Assembly: GCA_025200525.1 (NCBI GenBank)
Contig: CM045761.1
Location: forward strand, 76,289,551 to 76,353,550
Origin: Camellia lanceoleosa
Taxonomy: Eukaryota > Streptophyta > Magnoliopsida > Ericales > Theaceae
Length of the DNA: 64,000 nt
Direction: 5' to 3'
The notes below the pieces were generated by a model that searched no databases, was not told the DNA's origin, and saw only the letters and a program-made list of their open reading frames with translations. Made by a program: the position numbers and the translations under genes. Positions within the stretch are counted from its first letter, which is position 1. Every line of letters starts with the position of its first letter. Of this stretch, positions 1 through 12,339 are shown in pieces.

Positions 1-605
1 GACCTCGAACTCAAAGGGGGCTTCCGCTGGGTAAGCCGGTGCTTCGGAAGTCTCGGGTGGAATCGGATCCACTGGGATGTCCGCATTTTCCTGGACATTG
101 GCTGTCGGAGTAGGAGCTCTGGGTACTGGAATATCTACAGGAGATGGATGGGATGCAGAAGCTGTTGCATGTTGCGGTTATTGTTGTTGTTGTTGTTGAA
201 GCCTAGCAATCAATTAAGCCTGCTGGGCTGCAACCTCTGTTTAGCGAGCGGTAACTTCCGTTTGGCGAGCAGTGTCCCGCTGTATGACCTCGATGGTCTG
301 TTGAAGTTGGCGCATCATATCCTTTATACTATCTGAGGGGTGCTGATCTATCAGAATCGGTGTATACTCTCTTTCTGAGGTGGAAGTAGAAAACTGGGCC
401 CAACTGCGCACAGGTGACGTAGATAGTGAGCGCTGAATTGGCAACTATTGAACCGGTGATTTATACCTGACTGTCCTTCGTCTCGTAACCGGGGGTAGCG
501 AAGCAAACACTGGTTATCCTCCAATAAGATCCTTAGATCGGTAAATCCTCCTGACTCTGGTCCAGAGTGCTCGGGGGGAAACTACCTCGTCGGAAGCAAT
601 TGTGA
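1..605 (-). pseudogene. Tat/Ogre-like retrotransposon gag, N-terminal part (downstream copy)
   Basis: On the minus strand this reads as the N-terminal region of a gag protein, closely matching the start of the better preserved gag at 5263-7376. Shared landmarks are the segments LWTRVRR, FASLPPVTRR (FTSLPPITRQ in the other copy) and a Q-rich stretch encoded by the TTG repeat at about 180-198. Only the N-terminal linker is present because the window starts inside it. Several stops interrupt it. At the place where the initiator would be expected the codon is ATT rather than ATG; the second copy has ATA there. It lies directly downstream of the PBS at 1307-1324, as gag should. It is a dead remnant; its family is inferred from the neighbouring copy. 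Confidence 0.7.
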
Positions 606-1306
606 AATACTACCTTGCAAAAAGAAAATAAAGCAAAAAGAGGAAACAACAATCAGCAAACGCATAGCACCTCGGCTTAGACAAAGACAACACACAGTTG
701 AAATCATAAGCTGGACAATTTGTACTCAAACACTGATTTCCGCCTCAAAATTGATACCTTCAAACTGATACCCAGACTTGCAACTGATACATACATTCCT
801 ACAGAGTCACACTCTAAAAGCACATGTCAAGCAAGAAAGAGCCAAAACACCCCTATCGTGGGGTAGGGTTTCCCTGTCCGAATTTTGTCAGGAACTAGGG
901 ATTAAACATAAGCAAGCGGTTTCAAACAAACCTACATTCGGGTGAGCAACCTGTCCTAGTTTAGAACAATCTCTATGGCTTCCGATATGCAACTAGGTCA
1001 ATTGGTCGAAAAAAGGGTGCCTCAGCATGACCACCTAATATACCTCTCGCTCCTAACACCAAGAAGTGAAAGGAGGATCAAACGGTATAATGGTAGTCTA
1101 GCTCCAAGGTTTGTGTTCCCATCGTGGCAGAGCCCGTAACCGGTTAGCCTTATGGCACGCTTTTCCAAACAAGCCTCCGGCAAACTGTTCAGGAATAGTA
1201 AATGGCAAACACTGTGACTTAAGCGCACCAATGCAAATGCAAATGCAAAGAAACACATAAGTGTAGACAAAACAACATATCATGAGTTCGAGTCAAGTTC
1301 TCTAAA
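606..1306 (-). other. Untranslated leader between PBS and gag (downstream copy)
   Basis: This is non-coding leader of the gypsy-type element, alignable with 7377-8049. Both contain the block around GCCAAAACACCCCTAT (about 842 and 7592) and the block GAAAGGAGGATCAAACGGTA (about 1068 and 7811). Nothing else is recognisable in it. Confidence 0.6.
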
Positions 1307-1324
1307 TCCCCAACAGAGTTGCCA
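1307..1324 (-). promoter_or_regulatory. Primer binding site-like sequence
   Basis: On the minus strand this reads TGGCAACTCTGTTGGGGA, starting with the TGG that pairs with a tRNA CCA end and lying 7 bases inside the LTR end. The other copy has TGGCGACTTTGCTGGGGA at 8050-8067. From memory this type of PBS is usual for Tat/Ogre elements and was assigned to tRNA-Arg; I could not verify the tRNA. Confidence 0.65.
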
Positions 1325-2858
1325 GAAACTATGGACTCGATTTTCTTCATGCCTCCCTTTTGTAGAGCTCGAATTGATCTTACAGTTCGGACTCCTGTCA
1401 CGGTTCTGAATCTAATCTCAAAGAGTGCAATATGAGACTGATAAACACCAAAGAGTCGAAATCTGACAAATTGTTTTGGAAAATTGATTTTGAATCAAAA
1501 AGCGCCAAAAATGGATTGCTTTGCCAGATTATAGAGTCGCCACCTAAATATTTTATTTTTGGAAAATTTAGGAAACCTTGACTCGTTCCAAAGGCCACGT
1601 GTCCGTCATCACCAAAGTTACCTCGGCTCGGGAACTTGGGTACCAGAGGGGAAGGTCATGAAATGAGCACCCCCGCTCGCCCGATCAAAGGATCGGCCTC
1701 TACTAATCATGATATGTTGTTTTATAAACACATGTGTTCTTATTCCGGTTATTAGCTAACTTTACTATGTGACGCACACGCAAGCAAGTATAGACTAAAT
1801 CGCAAGAATTGGAACAAAACAACTCATGTTTGTTTTCGAAAATGGTTTGAAATTGCTACTCTCAGGTGGGCTAAAACACGGATTTACCACCTCAAGTGGG
1901 CTTAAAACAGGATTTGCCACTTCGCAAAGTGGGCTTAAAACTCACATTCATAGAATTGTTCCAATTCAAGCAACAAAGCCTTCATCCACAGGCATTCATG
2001 CAGTTAATCATTTAAGCAAATATCCTTATGGCAAGCATGCTATCATGGCAACACTTACACTCATGCAAGTATGCTAAAGCGTAAAACTTACAGAGTACTC
2101 CAAGCCAAAACAAAAGCTAGTTAGAAATATGCATGATCCTAACTATGTTAGATGCCTAATGCAACACATGCAATAATGCAATTAATAGGCTCGGCTACTA
2201 ATATGGCATATGATTCAATTTGATAACATGCTTTGAAACACGTATTCAAATAAGTGTATTGAAATTGCAATGCAGTTTGAATGATGCACCGAGCCTCGGT
2301 GCATCCAAGACAAATGAATGATGCAAACATGCGAGCATAAAGTATGCTAATTGAAACATGATCCCTAATCTAACCATCGAAAGCGGGTAAATTAAAGGGA
2401 AAAAGACGTGGGATTGGAAGACATGCACACACGCACGCACACTTATTACAACATTATGCCCTCGCGAATGAGGGTCTGAATAAATAAGCTAAGCTACACT
2501 AAGCTAAGCTAATTATTATAAAACAAACTAATTAACTATTCTAGCTAATTAATTACAACAATTGAAATAAATTAACTAATTATTCTAAGCTAGCTAAAAT
2601 ATTACAAACCAAATTAAACTTATTAATTACAACACAATTGAATAATTAGCTACGCTAACTAACTAGAGCAATTTAAATAAAGTAAGTAAATGGCCTCGGA
2701 GGCGAGGGAGACATGCATGCTTGGTTGGCTTCTTCCCAAAAATCCATCGCCTTGCCATCGGTTGCCTCTGTTTGCACTTGTTGTGATCTCTGAACACTGT
2801 AACAACTTTTAGATTGCCTCTACTCCAACAAAGGAACACTTTTGCACAAAAATTGACT

Positions 2859-2958
2859 GGTGGCCGGTCGGTCCCAAAAAGTGGCTGTCGACCACCTTAA
2901 TTGGTCGGTCGGCTAGTTTAAGTGGCCGGTCGGCTACTTCAGGTGGCCGGTCAGCCAT
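2859..2958 (-). repeat. Short tandem array of a TGGCCGGTCGGC motif inside the LTR
   Basis: There are about five imperfect copies at roughly 20-25 base spacing, each built on TGGCCGGTCGGC or a one- to three-base variant and separated by AT-rich spacers such as TTTAAG. The GC-rich copies stand out from the surrounding AT-rich LTR. The equivalent place in the other LTR (9520-9591) has a reduced version. Confidence 0.8.
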
Positions 2959-4801
2959 CCCTTTTTTCAGACTTCTATTTTTGCTGCAACAGAGAGCAAC
3001 AGAGGCAAAGCAATGCAGTTTTCAAGAAATGTGTGCACTGCCACCCTTCTCATCATATCTCAAGCTCAAAGGAGTGTAGCACTTGGCTCTCAAGCCACCA
3101 ACAAAGCATTTTCAATGCATGATGGCTAGAAAACCAAGCTTGTACAAGCTTGATGAATGCACAAATAAGACTCAAAGGACCACCACCCTATCATGCATGA
3201 TCAAGGGTGACGGTGACCAAGAAACGTGACACGTTTTATCACTTTGAGTATGAAACGTCCCACATTTCTTGTGTTTGGATTAACGTCCGATCCAAACATA
3301 TGCAATGTAACACCACATGCTTAACTTGCTCAAGTTTTACTTATCATGTTTTGTTTACATATTTTACATTATCGACTAGTCCTTTAACCGATTAAGTCTA
3401 AAGTGAAAGTCCTCTAATTGGAAAGAGGGCTTAAGCCACAAGTACCTTGAGCATGAAAGAGGCCTCATGCCGTTGGTTAGTAGAAACCCTCAAAAGAGGA
3501 TTAAAACCATTAGGCACGAGAGTCTCAATTTCACACTCAAGCCAACAAGGGGCTCAAGACCACTTTCAAAACAAAGTAAAAAGTGAAGAATAGAGGGGGA
3601 TTGTAGATGTTTTAATGCTGAAATGGCATGCAAAAAGACACTAAATCATGCAAGCAACACATGCAATACATGCTAAGAGTCTAAAACATTAAGCTAGTGA
3701 AGATCACAAAACTATAAGCATGCAACACAAAGCTCAACTGACCAAACCAGCTCTGGATAGAGTTAAAACATGCCAAATCAATGGCTAAAACATGCTGAGA
3801 TTGAGGCACAAAAGGCTAGAAAAACATGCTCACATGTTAGCTCGCAAACAAGACTCAAAACACAACTCTCAAAAGCAATGAAAGAGTGAAATAAGTGAGA
3901 GTGTGACAGAGCTGCATACACTGAAATCATATGTAAAATGATACAACACAAGCCTCGAAGGACTTAACCAGCCCAAAACAGAGTTAAAGTAGGCCAAAAT
4001 AGTAGCTAAAACATGCTGAAGTTAAGCTAACACAAGCTACAAAAATAGGCTAAACCATTAGGCATGCCAGACTAGTAAGCACAATTGCACTACAAGTACA
4101 AAAAGCAAGCAACAAATGCTCCAACCAACCCAAAATAGAGTTGAAACATGCAAAAATAGGGCCTAAAACATGCCGAGATTAAGCTAACAAAAGCTACAAA
4201 ATCAAGCTAATATGTGAAGCTAACTAGGCATGCAAGAGAGAAATAAAGATGAGAGGCTAACCCCTCCATTTTTGGATTTCAAAACATACTTTTTTCCACT
4301 AAAATAACTCTGAATTTCAATGGTTTAAAGGCCCAAAAAGTTTGATTTAAAGGTGGTAAGAAATGGCACAAAATGCTTCACAAGTCAAAGAGCAAAAAGA
4401 GGAGACAACCCCCTAACTCAACAAGACTCAAACCATCATTTTGAAGCCTTAAAAACATAGTTTTTTATGGTTGAAAAACCATGTCAAAATAGTGTAAAAA
4501 GATAGCCAAGCAAGCAACTAAAACAAAGCTTGAATGAGGTAAGCCTTATACCTTTGAAGCACAGCACTAAACAACCACAATTCTGAGCTAAAACCAACCT
4601 TAAAAGCTCAAACCAAGCCTCAAAGAACCTCAGCTCCAAGATGAAGATGTTTGGTCAAGGGTCTTAGTGCAAAAGTGTAGAGAATTCTCACTTTCAAGCA
4701 TAAAACAAGAAGAGAGATAGAGAATTCTATAGAGAGAGGGAAAAATTTGCTCCAAATTTTGTAAATTTTGTAACCTCTCAAAATGGGGGAGAGACCTCCC
4801 C

Positions 4802-4808
4802 TTATATA
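4802..4808 (-). promoter_or_regulatory. LTR TATA box
   Basis: The minus strand reads TCTATATAAGGGG. A pyrimidine-rich transcribed leader follows downstream, as is usual in plant LTR promoters. The other LTR has a TATAAATA at about 13376-13382. The GC-rich motif array at 4921-5034 lies about 115 bases upstream. Confidence 0.6.
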
Positions 4809-4920
4809 GAAAATCAAACTAAAAGCTTGCATTCATTCCTCCATACACGTGTATGGAGATGAGCATCAGTGAACAACAGCTGGCACAGCTAGCAAATAAA
4901 TATTTGAAAAAGGAGAAAAA

Positions 4921-5034
4921 TGGTCGTCGGCCATCATTAGTGGCCGATTGGCCATCAATGTAGCCGACCAGCCACCACTGGTGGCCGACAGGCACAAGTC
5001 ATGGCTGGTAGGCTAGGGGGATGGCCGACAGGTC
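4921..5034 (-). repeat. Second short array of GGCCGAC/GGTCGGC motifs, upstream of the LTR TATA box
   Basis: There are about six imperfect units of about 20 bases, variants of TGGCCGACAGGC with its reverse complement intermixed. The counterpart in the other LTR is at 13489-13543. The position, between LTR start and TATA box, is where plant retrotransposon U3 enhancer repeats sit; the function is inferred. Confidence 0.75.
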
Positions 5035-5229
5035 ACCTTTTCCTCCAGAAGTGAAGTAACAAGCTCTTGGCCCACAACCAAGCACAAAACAGACAAGATT
5101 AGATGCTCCAAGGCGAGGCGCTCAGCTGAGACCTTCAGGGACTCAAAGCGAACACGAGTGAGCACAATCATCGGGTGCTCAAACGATGACGTCCAAGGCT
5201 TGAGGACGGTCAAAAATGGGGTGTCTACA

Positions 5230-5248
5230 CTTGTTTCTTTTTTCTCTG
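5230..5248 (-). promoter_or_regulatory. Polypurine tract-like sequence before the LTR
   Basis: The minus strand reads CAGAGAAAAAAGAAACAAG directly in front of TGTAGACACC. It is purine-rich apart from two C residues. It supports reading the following LTR as a true 3' LTR rather than an accidental junction. Confidence 0.55.
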
Positions 5249-5262
5249 GTTTCATTTCAGTT

Positions 5263-7376
5263 CCTTCCTCCTTATCCAGCTCATCACTCAGCCACCCAGA
5301 GTTGTCAGTTGACCCGTTCAAGTCGAACCAGCCAATTTGCACCTCCCCTTGATCCTGCTCGTTAAAGAATTATAGGTTGTCTAAATCCTCCTCGAGTTCC
5401 GCCAAATCATCTAACCCTTGGCTTGGGTTGTCTTCTCTAACCACATTGATGTCTACCCAAGTCGGTAGCACTAGTTCGAGCTTGATTTGACCAGTTGGCA
5501 CAATGTAGCAGCTCGGGTCATACATCTTATCAGCTAAGTCCTTAGAACACTCCGACAACAGGCTAGTATCTCCCTCTAAGATAGACTTCCCTTCCACTAT
5601 AAGCATCACCATAGGTTTGGGTTGGGGGTCCATCATGCACAGATCTGCACCTTCTGGAATGAACGATGTCGGTTTTGGTAGGTGGGAGGGGGTAATATAT
5701 ACGCTGGGGTCATAAGGGGTAGCCAGTGTATGGATCAGGTTGAGATTTCGAGGCGGGGGGACTTGATTATAGGTCGGGACTGGATTTGTGGTCACATTAG
5801 GTTTTTGAAGTGGAGTGATCACCTTGTTATCAATGAGATCCTGAATCTCATGACGTAATCGAAAGCACTGGTCAGTATCATGACTATGCTGTTAGTGAAA
5901 CGCGCAGTATTTTGCGGGGTTGTGTTTAGGTGGAAAGAGATCAGGCAATGGACAAGGTTCTAATGGTTTGAGGTGCCCTTTCTTGACTAGTACTTTCATG
6001 GATTGAGACAAGGTCATGTATAGTTTGTTGAAAGTCCTTTGGGATCGGTTAGGATTGGAGAGTGTTTGTGAGCTCGTGTTGGCAAAGGGGTCGGCAGCCT
6101 TGGTTGTGGTGACAATGCTTACATCTGACTGCCTTGTAACTATGCTACCCCTGACAGCATTGGAACTGTGTACAAACGGCCTTTTTGCTGGCTTCTTCTC
6201 ATCTGTAATTAGCCCCTGTTTTATGGCGTCTTCAATTTGCACCCCCATCTCATGGAGTTCTGTAAATATGAACAGAGATAGGACGATCATCTTTTGTAAT
6301 AGTTTGCCGTGTAAATTCCGGACAACCATCCTGATCTGATCCTTCTCAAAAAACCTTGTGGTCATCATTGAGGCCTTAGCTCTCCACCTCGTCATAAATT
6401 TAGAAAAGCACTCCTTCGGCTCTTGGCGTGTTGCTTCAAGATCATGAGTTGTGACCTCGATTTGCATATTATACTAATACTGTGCGATGAAGGCCTCGAG
6501 CATCTCTTTCCAATTCTGCTTAATAGAATCCTCCAAATTCGCATACCAAATGGCCTCTATACCAGACATGGTACGACCAAAGAGAGAGAGCTTCTGTAAT
6601 ATAGTCAGGCCCATCGGCCGCAAGATGTCCAAAAATAGCTGCAGATGAACCATGAGATCTCCGGAGTCGTTGAATCGATCGATGTGCGACATTTTGAACT
6701 GATCTAGCAATGTTACTGCAGAATCGGCACACCCGTCCTCTATGTCTGGAATAGAGTTAACACCTTGTGCTCTCTTGAATAGCTTCTCCAGTTTATTGAC
6801 CTTGAGTACAGTTGGGTTAACCTTAAACTCAAACGAAGCTTCGGTTTGATACATAGGTGCTTTGGAGGCTTGTGTTGGGATCGACTCTGCTGGATTGCCC
6901 TGATTCTCTTGGACATTAGTAGTATGAGCAGTGGCTCCAGGTGTTGGGATACCCGTAGAAGGTGCATGGGATATAGAGGCCTCTGCTGGCTGTGGTTGCT
7001 GTTGTTGTAACCTATTTATTACCTCGGCCTGATATGTAGCATCTTGCTGTAGGTTTCAATTGTTTGTTGTAGATGATATATCAATTCCTCCATACTGACT
7101 GGGGGATACTGTGTCATCGGAATAGGTGAGTGATCTCGTGCTAGACTAAGAGTAGAAGACTGTTCCTGAACCTGACTGGATACAGGTGAATTAAGGGGTG
7201 ACTGTTGTAAAAACTGGGCTGGTGAACTCTGCCTGACTCTCTTCTGTCTTGTAATCGGTGGGAGTGAAGTAAACACGGGCTGTCCTCGAACAAGATCCTC
7301 GGCTTTACAAAGCCTTCTGACTCGGGTCTAGAGTACTTGGGGAATATCTAAACTTTCTAAAGCTATGGTGATAAAC
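5263..7376 (-). pseudogene. Tat/Ogre-like retrotransposon gag polyprotein, no pol
   Basis: Reading leftwards on the minus strand there is an N-terminal linker (about 7376-6850), a matrix/capsid-like region with LFGRTMSGIEAIWYANLED (6850-6475), the retrotransposon gag core with LEATRQEPKE, FMTRWRAKA and EKDQIRMVVRNL (6465-6250), a variable linker, and the CAFH ... HDTDQCFRLRHEIQDL block (about 5900-5840) common in these gags. Gag coats the genomic RNA to form the particle. In-frame stops occur near 6471, 5889 and 5367, and an early one lies near 7330, so it is dead. After the last stop the frame stays open into the LTR. No protease, RT, RNase H or integrase follows. At the likely initiator the codon is ATA, not ATG. 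The family call is firm; the exact branch is from memory of related gags. Confidence 0.85.
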
Positions 7377-8049
7377 TACCTAGCAAAAGAAATAAAGCAA
7401 AAAGAAAGCAGTAATCAGAAACCGCACAGCACCTCAGCTAATGATGTTATCAACACAGATATGACCAAAGTTGTGGGACCGCACTCCACATTGAATTTCA
7501 CCCCCAAAACAGATACCAAACTTGCAAACTTGCAACTATTATGCACATTCCTGTACAGTTTCACTCTAAAGAACATACCAGTTAAGTGAGAGCCAAAACA
7601 CCCCTATGAGGGGGTAGGGTTACTCTGTCTGACGAAACTAGGGTTCACTATTCAAACAAAGCGGTTTCATGCAATCTTGTATTTGGGTAAGCATCCTATT
7701 CTAGTTTGGAATAGTCTCTATGGCTTTTCGATATGCAACTAGGCTGAATGGTCAAAAAGGGACCTCAGCAAGACTACCTAATATACCTCTTACACCTAAC
7801 ACCGAAAAGTGAAAGGAGGATCAAACGGTACGGCAGTAGTCTAGATCCAAGGGTTGTGTTCCCCTCATGACAGAGCCCACACTCGGTCAGCCTTTTGGCA
7901 AGCTTTTAGGCAAGCCTTCGGTAAACAGTCTAGGAATAGTAAATAACAAACATAGTGACTTAAGCACATCAATGTAAATGCAATGCAAAGAAACATATCA
8001 GTGTAGATAAAATTTCATATCATGAAGTTTAAGTCAAGTTCTTTATTTT
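7377..8049 (-). other. Untranslated leader between PBS and gag (upstream copy)
   Basis: Non-coding leader equivalent to 606-1306. No separate feature is seen. Confidence 0.6.
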
Positions 8050-8067
8050 TCCCCAGCAAAGTCGCCA
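8050..8067 (-). promoter_or_regulatory. Primer binding site-like sequence (upstream copy)
   Basis: The minus strand reads TGGCGACTTTGCTGGGGA, differing at three positions from the site at 1307-1324. It lies a few bases inside the LTR end at about 8075. Confidence 0.65.
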
Positions 8068-9519
8068 AAAACTATAGCTCGACTTTTCGTACCCCCTTTT
8101 GGAAGATGAATAAGCCCTACAGTATTAGACTCCTGCGGTTCTGAATCTGATCTCATAAGTGCAATATGAAATAGATAAACAGTAAAGAGTCTAAATCTGG
8201 CAAATCTTTTGAAAAATCGATTTTGAATCAAATTGCCAAAAATGGACTATTTTGCTAAACACAGAATCACCACCTAAATATTTTTGAGAAATTTAGGAAA
8301 CCCATGACTCATGCCAAAGGCCATATGTCCGTCATCACCAAGATTGTCTCAGCTTGGGAACTTAGGTACGAAAGGGGAAGGTCATGAATTGAGTACCGCC
8401 AATCGCCTGATCAAAGATCAGTCTTTACTAATTATGATATAAATCTTATCTCTATTATATGCCCTTGTTCCAATTTATTAGGTTAGCATTACTATGTGAT
8501 GCGCATACACACAAGTATAGACTAATATGCAAGAATTGGTACATTTAATTAATGTTTATTTTGAAAATTGTTTCAAATATGTACCACTTGAAAAAGTGAT
8601 CGCATATAAACATTACTCAAATTATTCCAATTCAAGCAACTAGCCTTCATCTATAGGCATTCAAACAGTTTATTATCTAAGCACTTAGCCTCATGGTGAA
8701 CATGCTTTAAACATGCTTAGATATGGCAACATCAACATATAATGCAATATGCTAAAACACAGAAATGCCTACCTAGTACTCCGAGGTGAGCCAAAAGAAA
8801 CAAAAGAGTTAGAAAAATGCATGATTCTAACTATGCAATATGACTGATGCAACACATGCGATATGCAATTACTAAGCTCGGCTACTAATATAGCATATGA
8901 ATAAATTAAATAGCATGCGATCTAAGCACGTATTCAAAGAATGTTCAACTAACAATGCAAGTTAGAAAATGAACCGAGCCTTGGCGCATGCAATACAAGT
9001 GGATGCAAACATGAAGAATGCTAAACAAAACATGATACCCTAATCTAACCATCATAAGCAGGTAAATAAAAGAGAGAAAGACGTGGGATTGGAAGACATA
9101 CACATTATTACAACATTGTGCCCTCACACAAGAGGGTCTGAATGAATAAACTAGCTAACTAATTAAAACTAAGCTAATTAATTAACTATTACAAATCCAA
9201 ATGAATAATTTAGCTAAACTACTTAACTAATTATTATAAACCGTATAAAATAATTAGTTAACTACTCTAGCTAATTTAATAATTACAATACGAAATGAAT
9301 TAGCTATTACAAAGCCACTACTTCAATCACAACATTAATATTAACATCACTTTATAGATCCCAAGGGTCGAGGGAGGGTTCATGCATGAATGCGTTTCTG
9401 CCCGAAAACGGCCAGTGTTCTGTTGCCAGATACCTCTGTTGCACAGTAGAACACTTACATTGTTTTCTACCTCAAGACCAATTCTGTTCTGCTTCAAAAG
9501 TACACTGCTAGATTTTGCA

Positions 9520-9591
9520 CAGGTGGCCAACAGGCTAGAAGTGATGGCCTGCCGTCCACAAATGGTGGCTTGTCGGCCACTGTTGCCTGGT
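9520..9591 (-). repeat. Short GGCC/GTCGGCC motif array in the upstream LTR
   Basis: Three imperfect units built on GGTGGCC ... CAGGC or TGTCGGCCAC. This corresponds to the array at 2859-2958 but with fewer copies. Confidence 0.6.
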
Positions 9592-9966
9592 TCTTCTTGC
9601 TGCAATAGAGAGTAAACAGAGCAGAAGCAGGGCATTCTCAAGGGTTGTTTGCACAACTCACCCCTCCTTATCATCAAACAGCAACTCAAAGTAGTGACAA
9701 AATTTGATTCACAAACCATCAACGGATGCAATTTCATTGCATGATGGCTTATGAACAAAGTGCGCAAGTTCAATGAATGCAACAAAACAAGACTCTCAAA
9801 ACCACCTCTCTATCATGAATGGTCAAGGGAAGTAGTTGACAATATATCTTGAGTCGTTTGCATCACTCATGAGTATGAAATGACTCAAGACTCAAGGGTT
9901 CAATTAACGTCCGATTGAACCCAAACCAAATTATTATCTTGCCCTTTTTTAGTCACCAATTTTATT

Positions 9967-12339
9967 TGTAACAACCCTCGTCGACATTAAGTTAAACCAA
10001 TGAATTACCTCGACATCGCTAAACGGGCGATAATGGTGATAATTGAATCAACTGAAGTACCGAATGGACCGATTGAAATCGAAACTGAAATTGAATAAGT
10101 TTACCTGTTATATTGCATTTCTATCTGTTTAATGATTTAATTATCTGTTTGCATTTATGTGTTTAAACTGTTAATTGAAGGCCTTATCGGCGGCCGATTT
10201 AGAAACCGTTTGATGTTTTAGAATCAGTAGAATATTTCTGATTTTATGGTATATTTATCTAAAACTCGATTAGGAATGATTAAATTAGATTTAAACGAAT
10301 TAATTGCCTAGATTGACTTAATTACCAAATTGCCACCTTGAGTGGACCATTGTTTATTATTATCACTTGAGCCTACACACACTTGATCAAACATTTGCTC
10401 AGCCATTCCTCCTCCTCATAGCCGACCAAGAAGAAGTTTAGGGAGAGAGAGAGAGAATTGACTTGGCCTTGTAGATTTTGGCTTGGATTGCTTGGAATTG
10501 AGGTGTAATTGGCATAATTTAACCTCCTCACCTTGTAATTGGAACTCTAGGTAAGGAACTCATTGTCTTCTTGTTGTCTTTGAACCTCATTTTGCATGGT
10601 TTATGCCCAAGTAGAGAGCTAGGCCATGATTTAGTTCATAATTGTTGAATTGGACATCCATTGTTGCATGCATGTTTGAATTGGTGATTTTGAAGTTGAA
10701 TTCTTGGCTAATTGTCACATGCATGCTCATGTTCATATATTAGTCCATGTTTCCACATTGTTTTCAAAGATTGGAGCTCATTTGAGCTAGTTTGGAAGCT
10801 TGAAATGGTTTAAGGATCATGCATGTCATGTTTCGAAATTGTTCATGAAAATTGAGTTTAATTGAAACACCCTTGGGCCTTGATTTCTTAAATTGAGCTT
10901 TAAAACTTGTTATTCTATGTGGTTGAAAGAGTTTTCCAGAAAATGGGCCCAAGAGGATCGAATTTGGAGCATCAAAACTTGATTTGGAACTTGGAGGTTG
11001 AATCTGGATTTTCCAGATTTTGGCCGTCCGCTCGAGCGGTGGAAGTGCCGCCGGCGAAATTCATGCTCGGCATTTTCTTCGCATTGTTTCTGATCCGCTC
11101 GGCGGAGTTTCACGCCGGCGAAATCGCGCATCCATCTTGCATCAGATCATCCCGCCGAAGTGAAGTTAACCTTCGCCGGGGACCCTTGTTGGCTTGTTCG
11201 CTCGAGCGGGGAAGTTGACGCTCGAGCGGAGGCCCTGTTTTCTGAAAATTCCGAAACTGATTTCTGTGCACATCTTTGCATCCTCATCCCATCCTAGGCA
11301 TTCTTAGGCCTAGTTTAAGGCACCTTAATGAGGATTTAGACATAGAACCACACCGAGGAAATTTAGGGATTTATTTATCATCCTTGCAACTGTTAAACTT
11401 AGTGTGTGTTCTATTTGTTAACTGTTTAGGGTTGGCTCTCGGGGACGCGCTCTAGCTGCTATTAGCCCAATCTTTGTGAGTAACAGATTGTGTAAAGATA
11501 TGTTCAAATGGTTATATTTTGAATACTGAACTGAACTGTTTATTGAACTAATATTGTTGATTGAATGAATGTATGTCCTGTATTTCGAACTGTATTGTGG
11601 CATCCTTAGCACCATCGTTATTGGTATTCTGAGCTCTGTCGGTTTCCTTGTGGAACCATATTTCTTGATTGATGATCATCATTATTGTTGGGTTCATAAG
11701 GCCGGTCCTTTTGGACCCTCATGCTTATAGGCTAATGGATGTACCACATATGGTGATTGATTGAAATCTTGATTGGTCAAATACTGAAAGATTGAAATAC
11801 TGTATAATGAATTGATTTCATTACTGTAAGGGACATTCATTCATAACCTCTTTACGCTTTATGTTATTCACTGGGCTTTAGCTCACTGTTTATATATATA
11901 TGTAGGTTCTCAGCAACCAGACCGGAGCTAGGAGCGTGGGATTGGTCCCCAGTTTTGTTAAGCCAGCCTATGTGCCTCACTGCGAGGTTCCGAGTTGCCA
12001 TGCTATGGCTTGGGGTGTTTTTGTGTCCCCCGTCGGTCTCCTCACTGTTTTGTACATTTGTATAGACTGTCTACTGTTATACTGTACTGTTATCTAGGGA
12101 TTTGATCCCTGTACTGACTGACCGTAAATAATTGTATAGACTGTACTGTATCTTTTGAATGAATGCATGAAAAATGCTTTTGGCATACAGATTTACACAG
12201 CTCAATGGACACTAGTTATTTACTGTATTGGCTTCCGCCAGTGTACAGACTGTTTGATCAGACATCGCTCAGAGGCCTTCGGTAATCTCAATTGGCGATT
12301 CTGATGCTAAACCCATAGGGCCGGGTTTGGGTCGTGACA
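9967..12339 (+). mobile_element. Solo LTR, 2373 bp, TSD TTATT
   Basis: It begins TGTAACAACCC and ends GGGTCGTGACA. The five bases TTATT occur directly before it (9962-9966) and directly after it (12340-12344), a perfect target-site duplication, so both ends are exact. No internal retrotransposon region is present, so this is a single LTR left after recombination between two LTRs. It contains the block ACTGGGCTTTAGCTCACTG at about 11870, whose near copy ACTGGGCTTTATGCTCACC lies at about 18178 in the solo LTR at 16513-18543, showing distant relatedness. A GA microsatellite lies at 10444-10460. The orientation is tentative. Confidence 0.93.
11028..11229. repeat. Three copies of palindrome CGCTCGAGCGG inside a solo LTR
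   Basis: CCGCTCGAGCGG occurs at 11028-11039, CGCTCGAGCGG at about 11199-11209 and again at about 11219-11229. Between them lie further GC-rich segments with GCCGGCGAAAT (about 11051 and 11114). The same palindrome is found three times in another LTR at 16821-16920. Confidence 0.85.

Larger units (their letters stand above)
1332..5229 (-). repeat. Gypsy Tat/Ogre-like LTR, 3.9 kb, shared between two element units
   Basis: On the minus strand the LTR begins TGTAGACACCCC at 5229 and ends in CA at 1332, just before the PBS. The long LTR, the PBS and the gag type fit the Tat/Ogre branch of Ty3/gypsy. It aligns along its length with the LTR at 8075-13739. It lies 3' of the gag at 5263-7376, with a purine-rich tract directly before it, and 5' of the PBS and gag at 1-1331, so it acts as the 3' LTR of one unit and the 5' LTR of the next. 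It holds a TATA box and two clusters of short GC-rich repeats. The rest is AT-rich DNA with no coding potential. Confidence 0.8.

Noticed and set aside
5158..5352. Plus-strand frame across the gypsy LTR/gag junction
   Set aside because: It is the reverse strand of the gag linker and LTR start.
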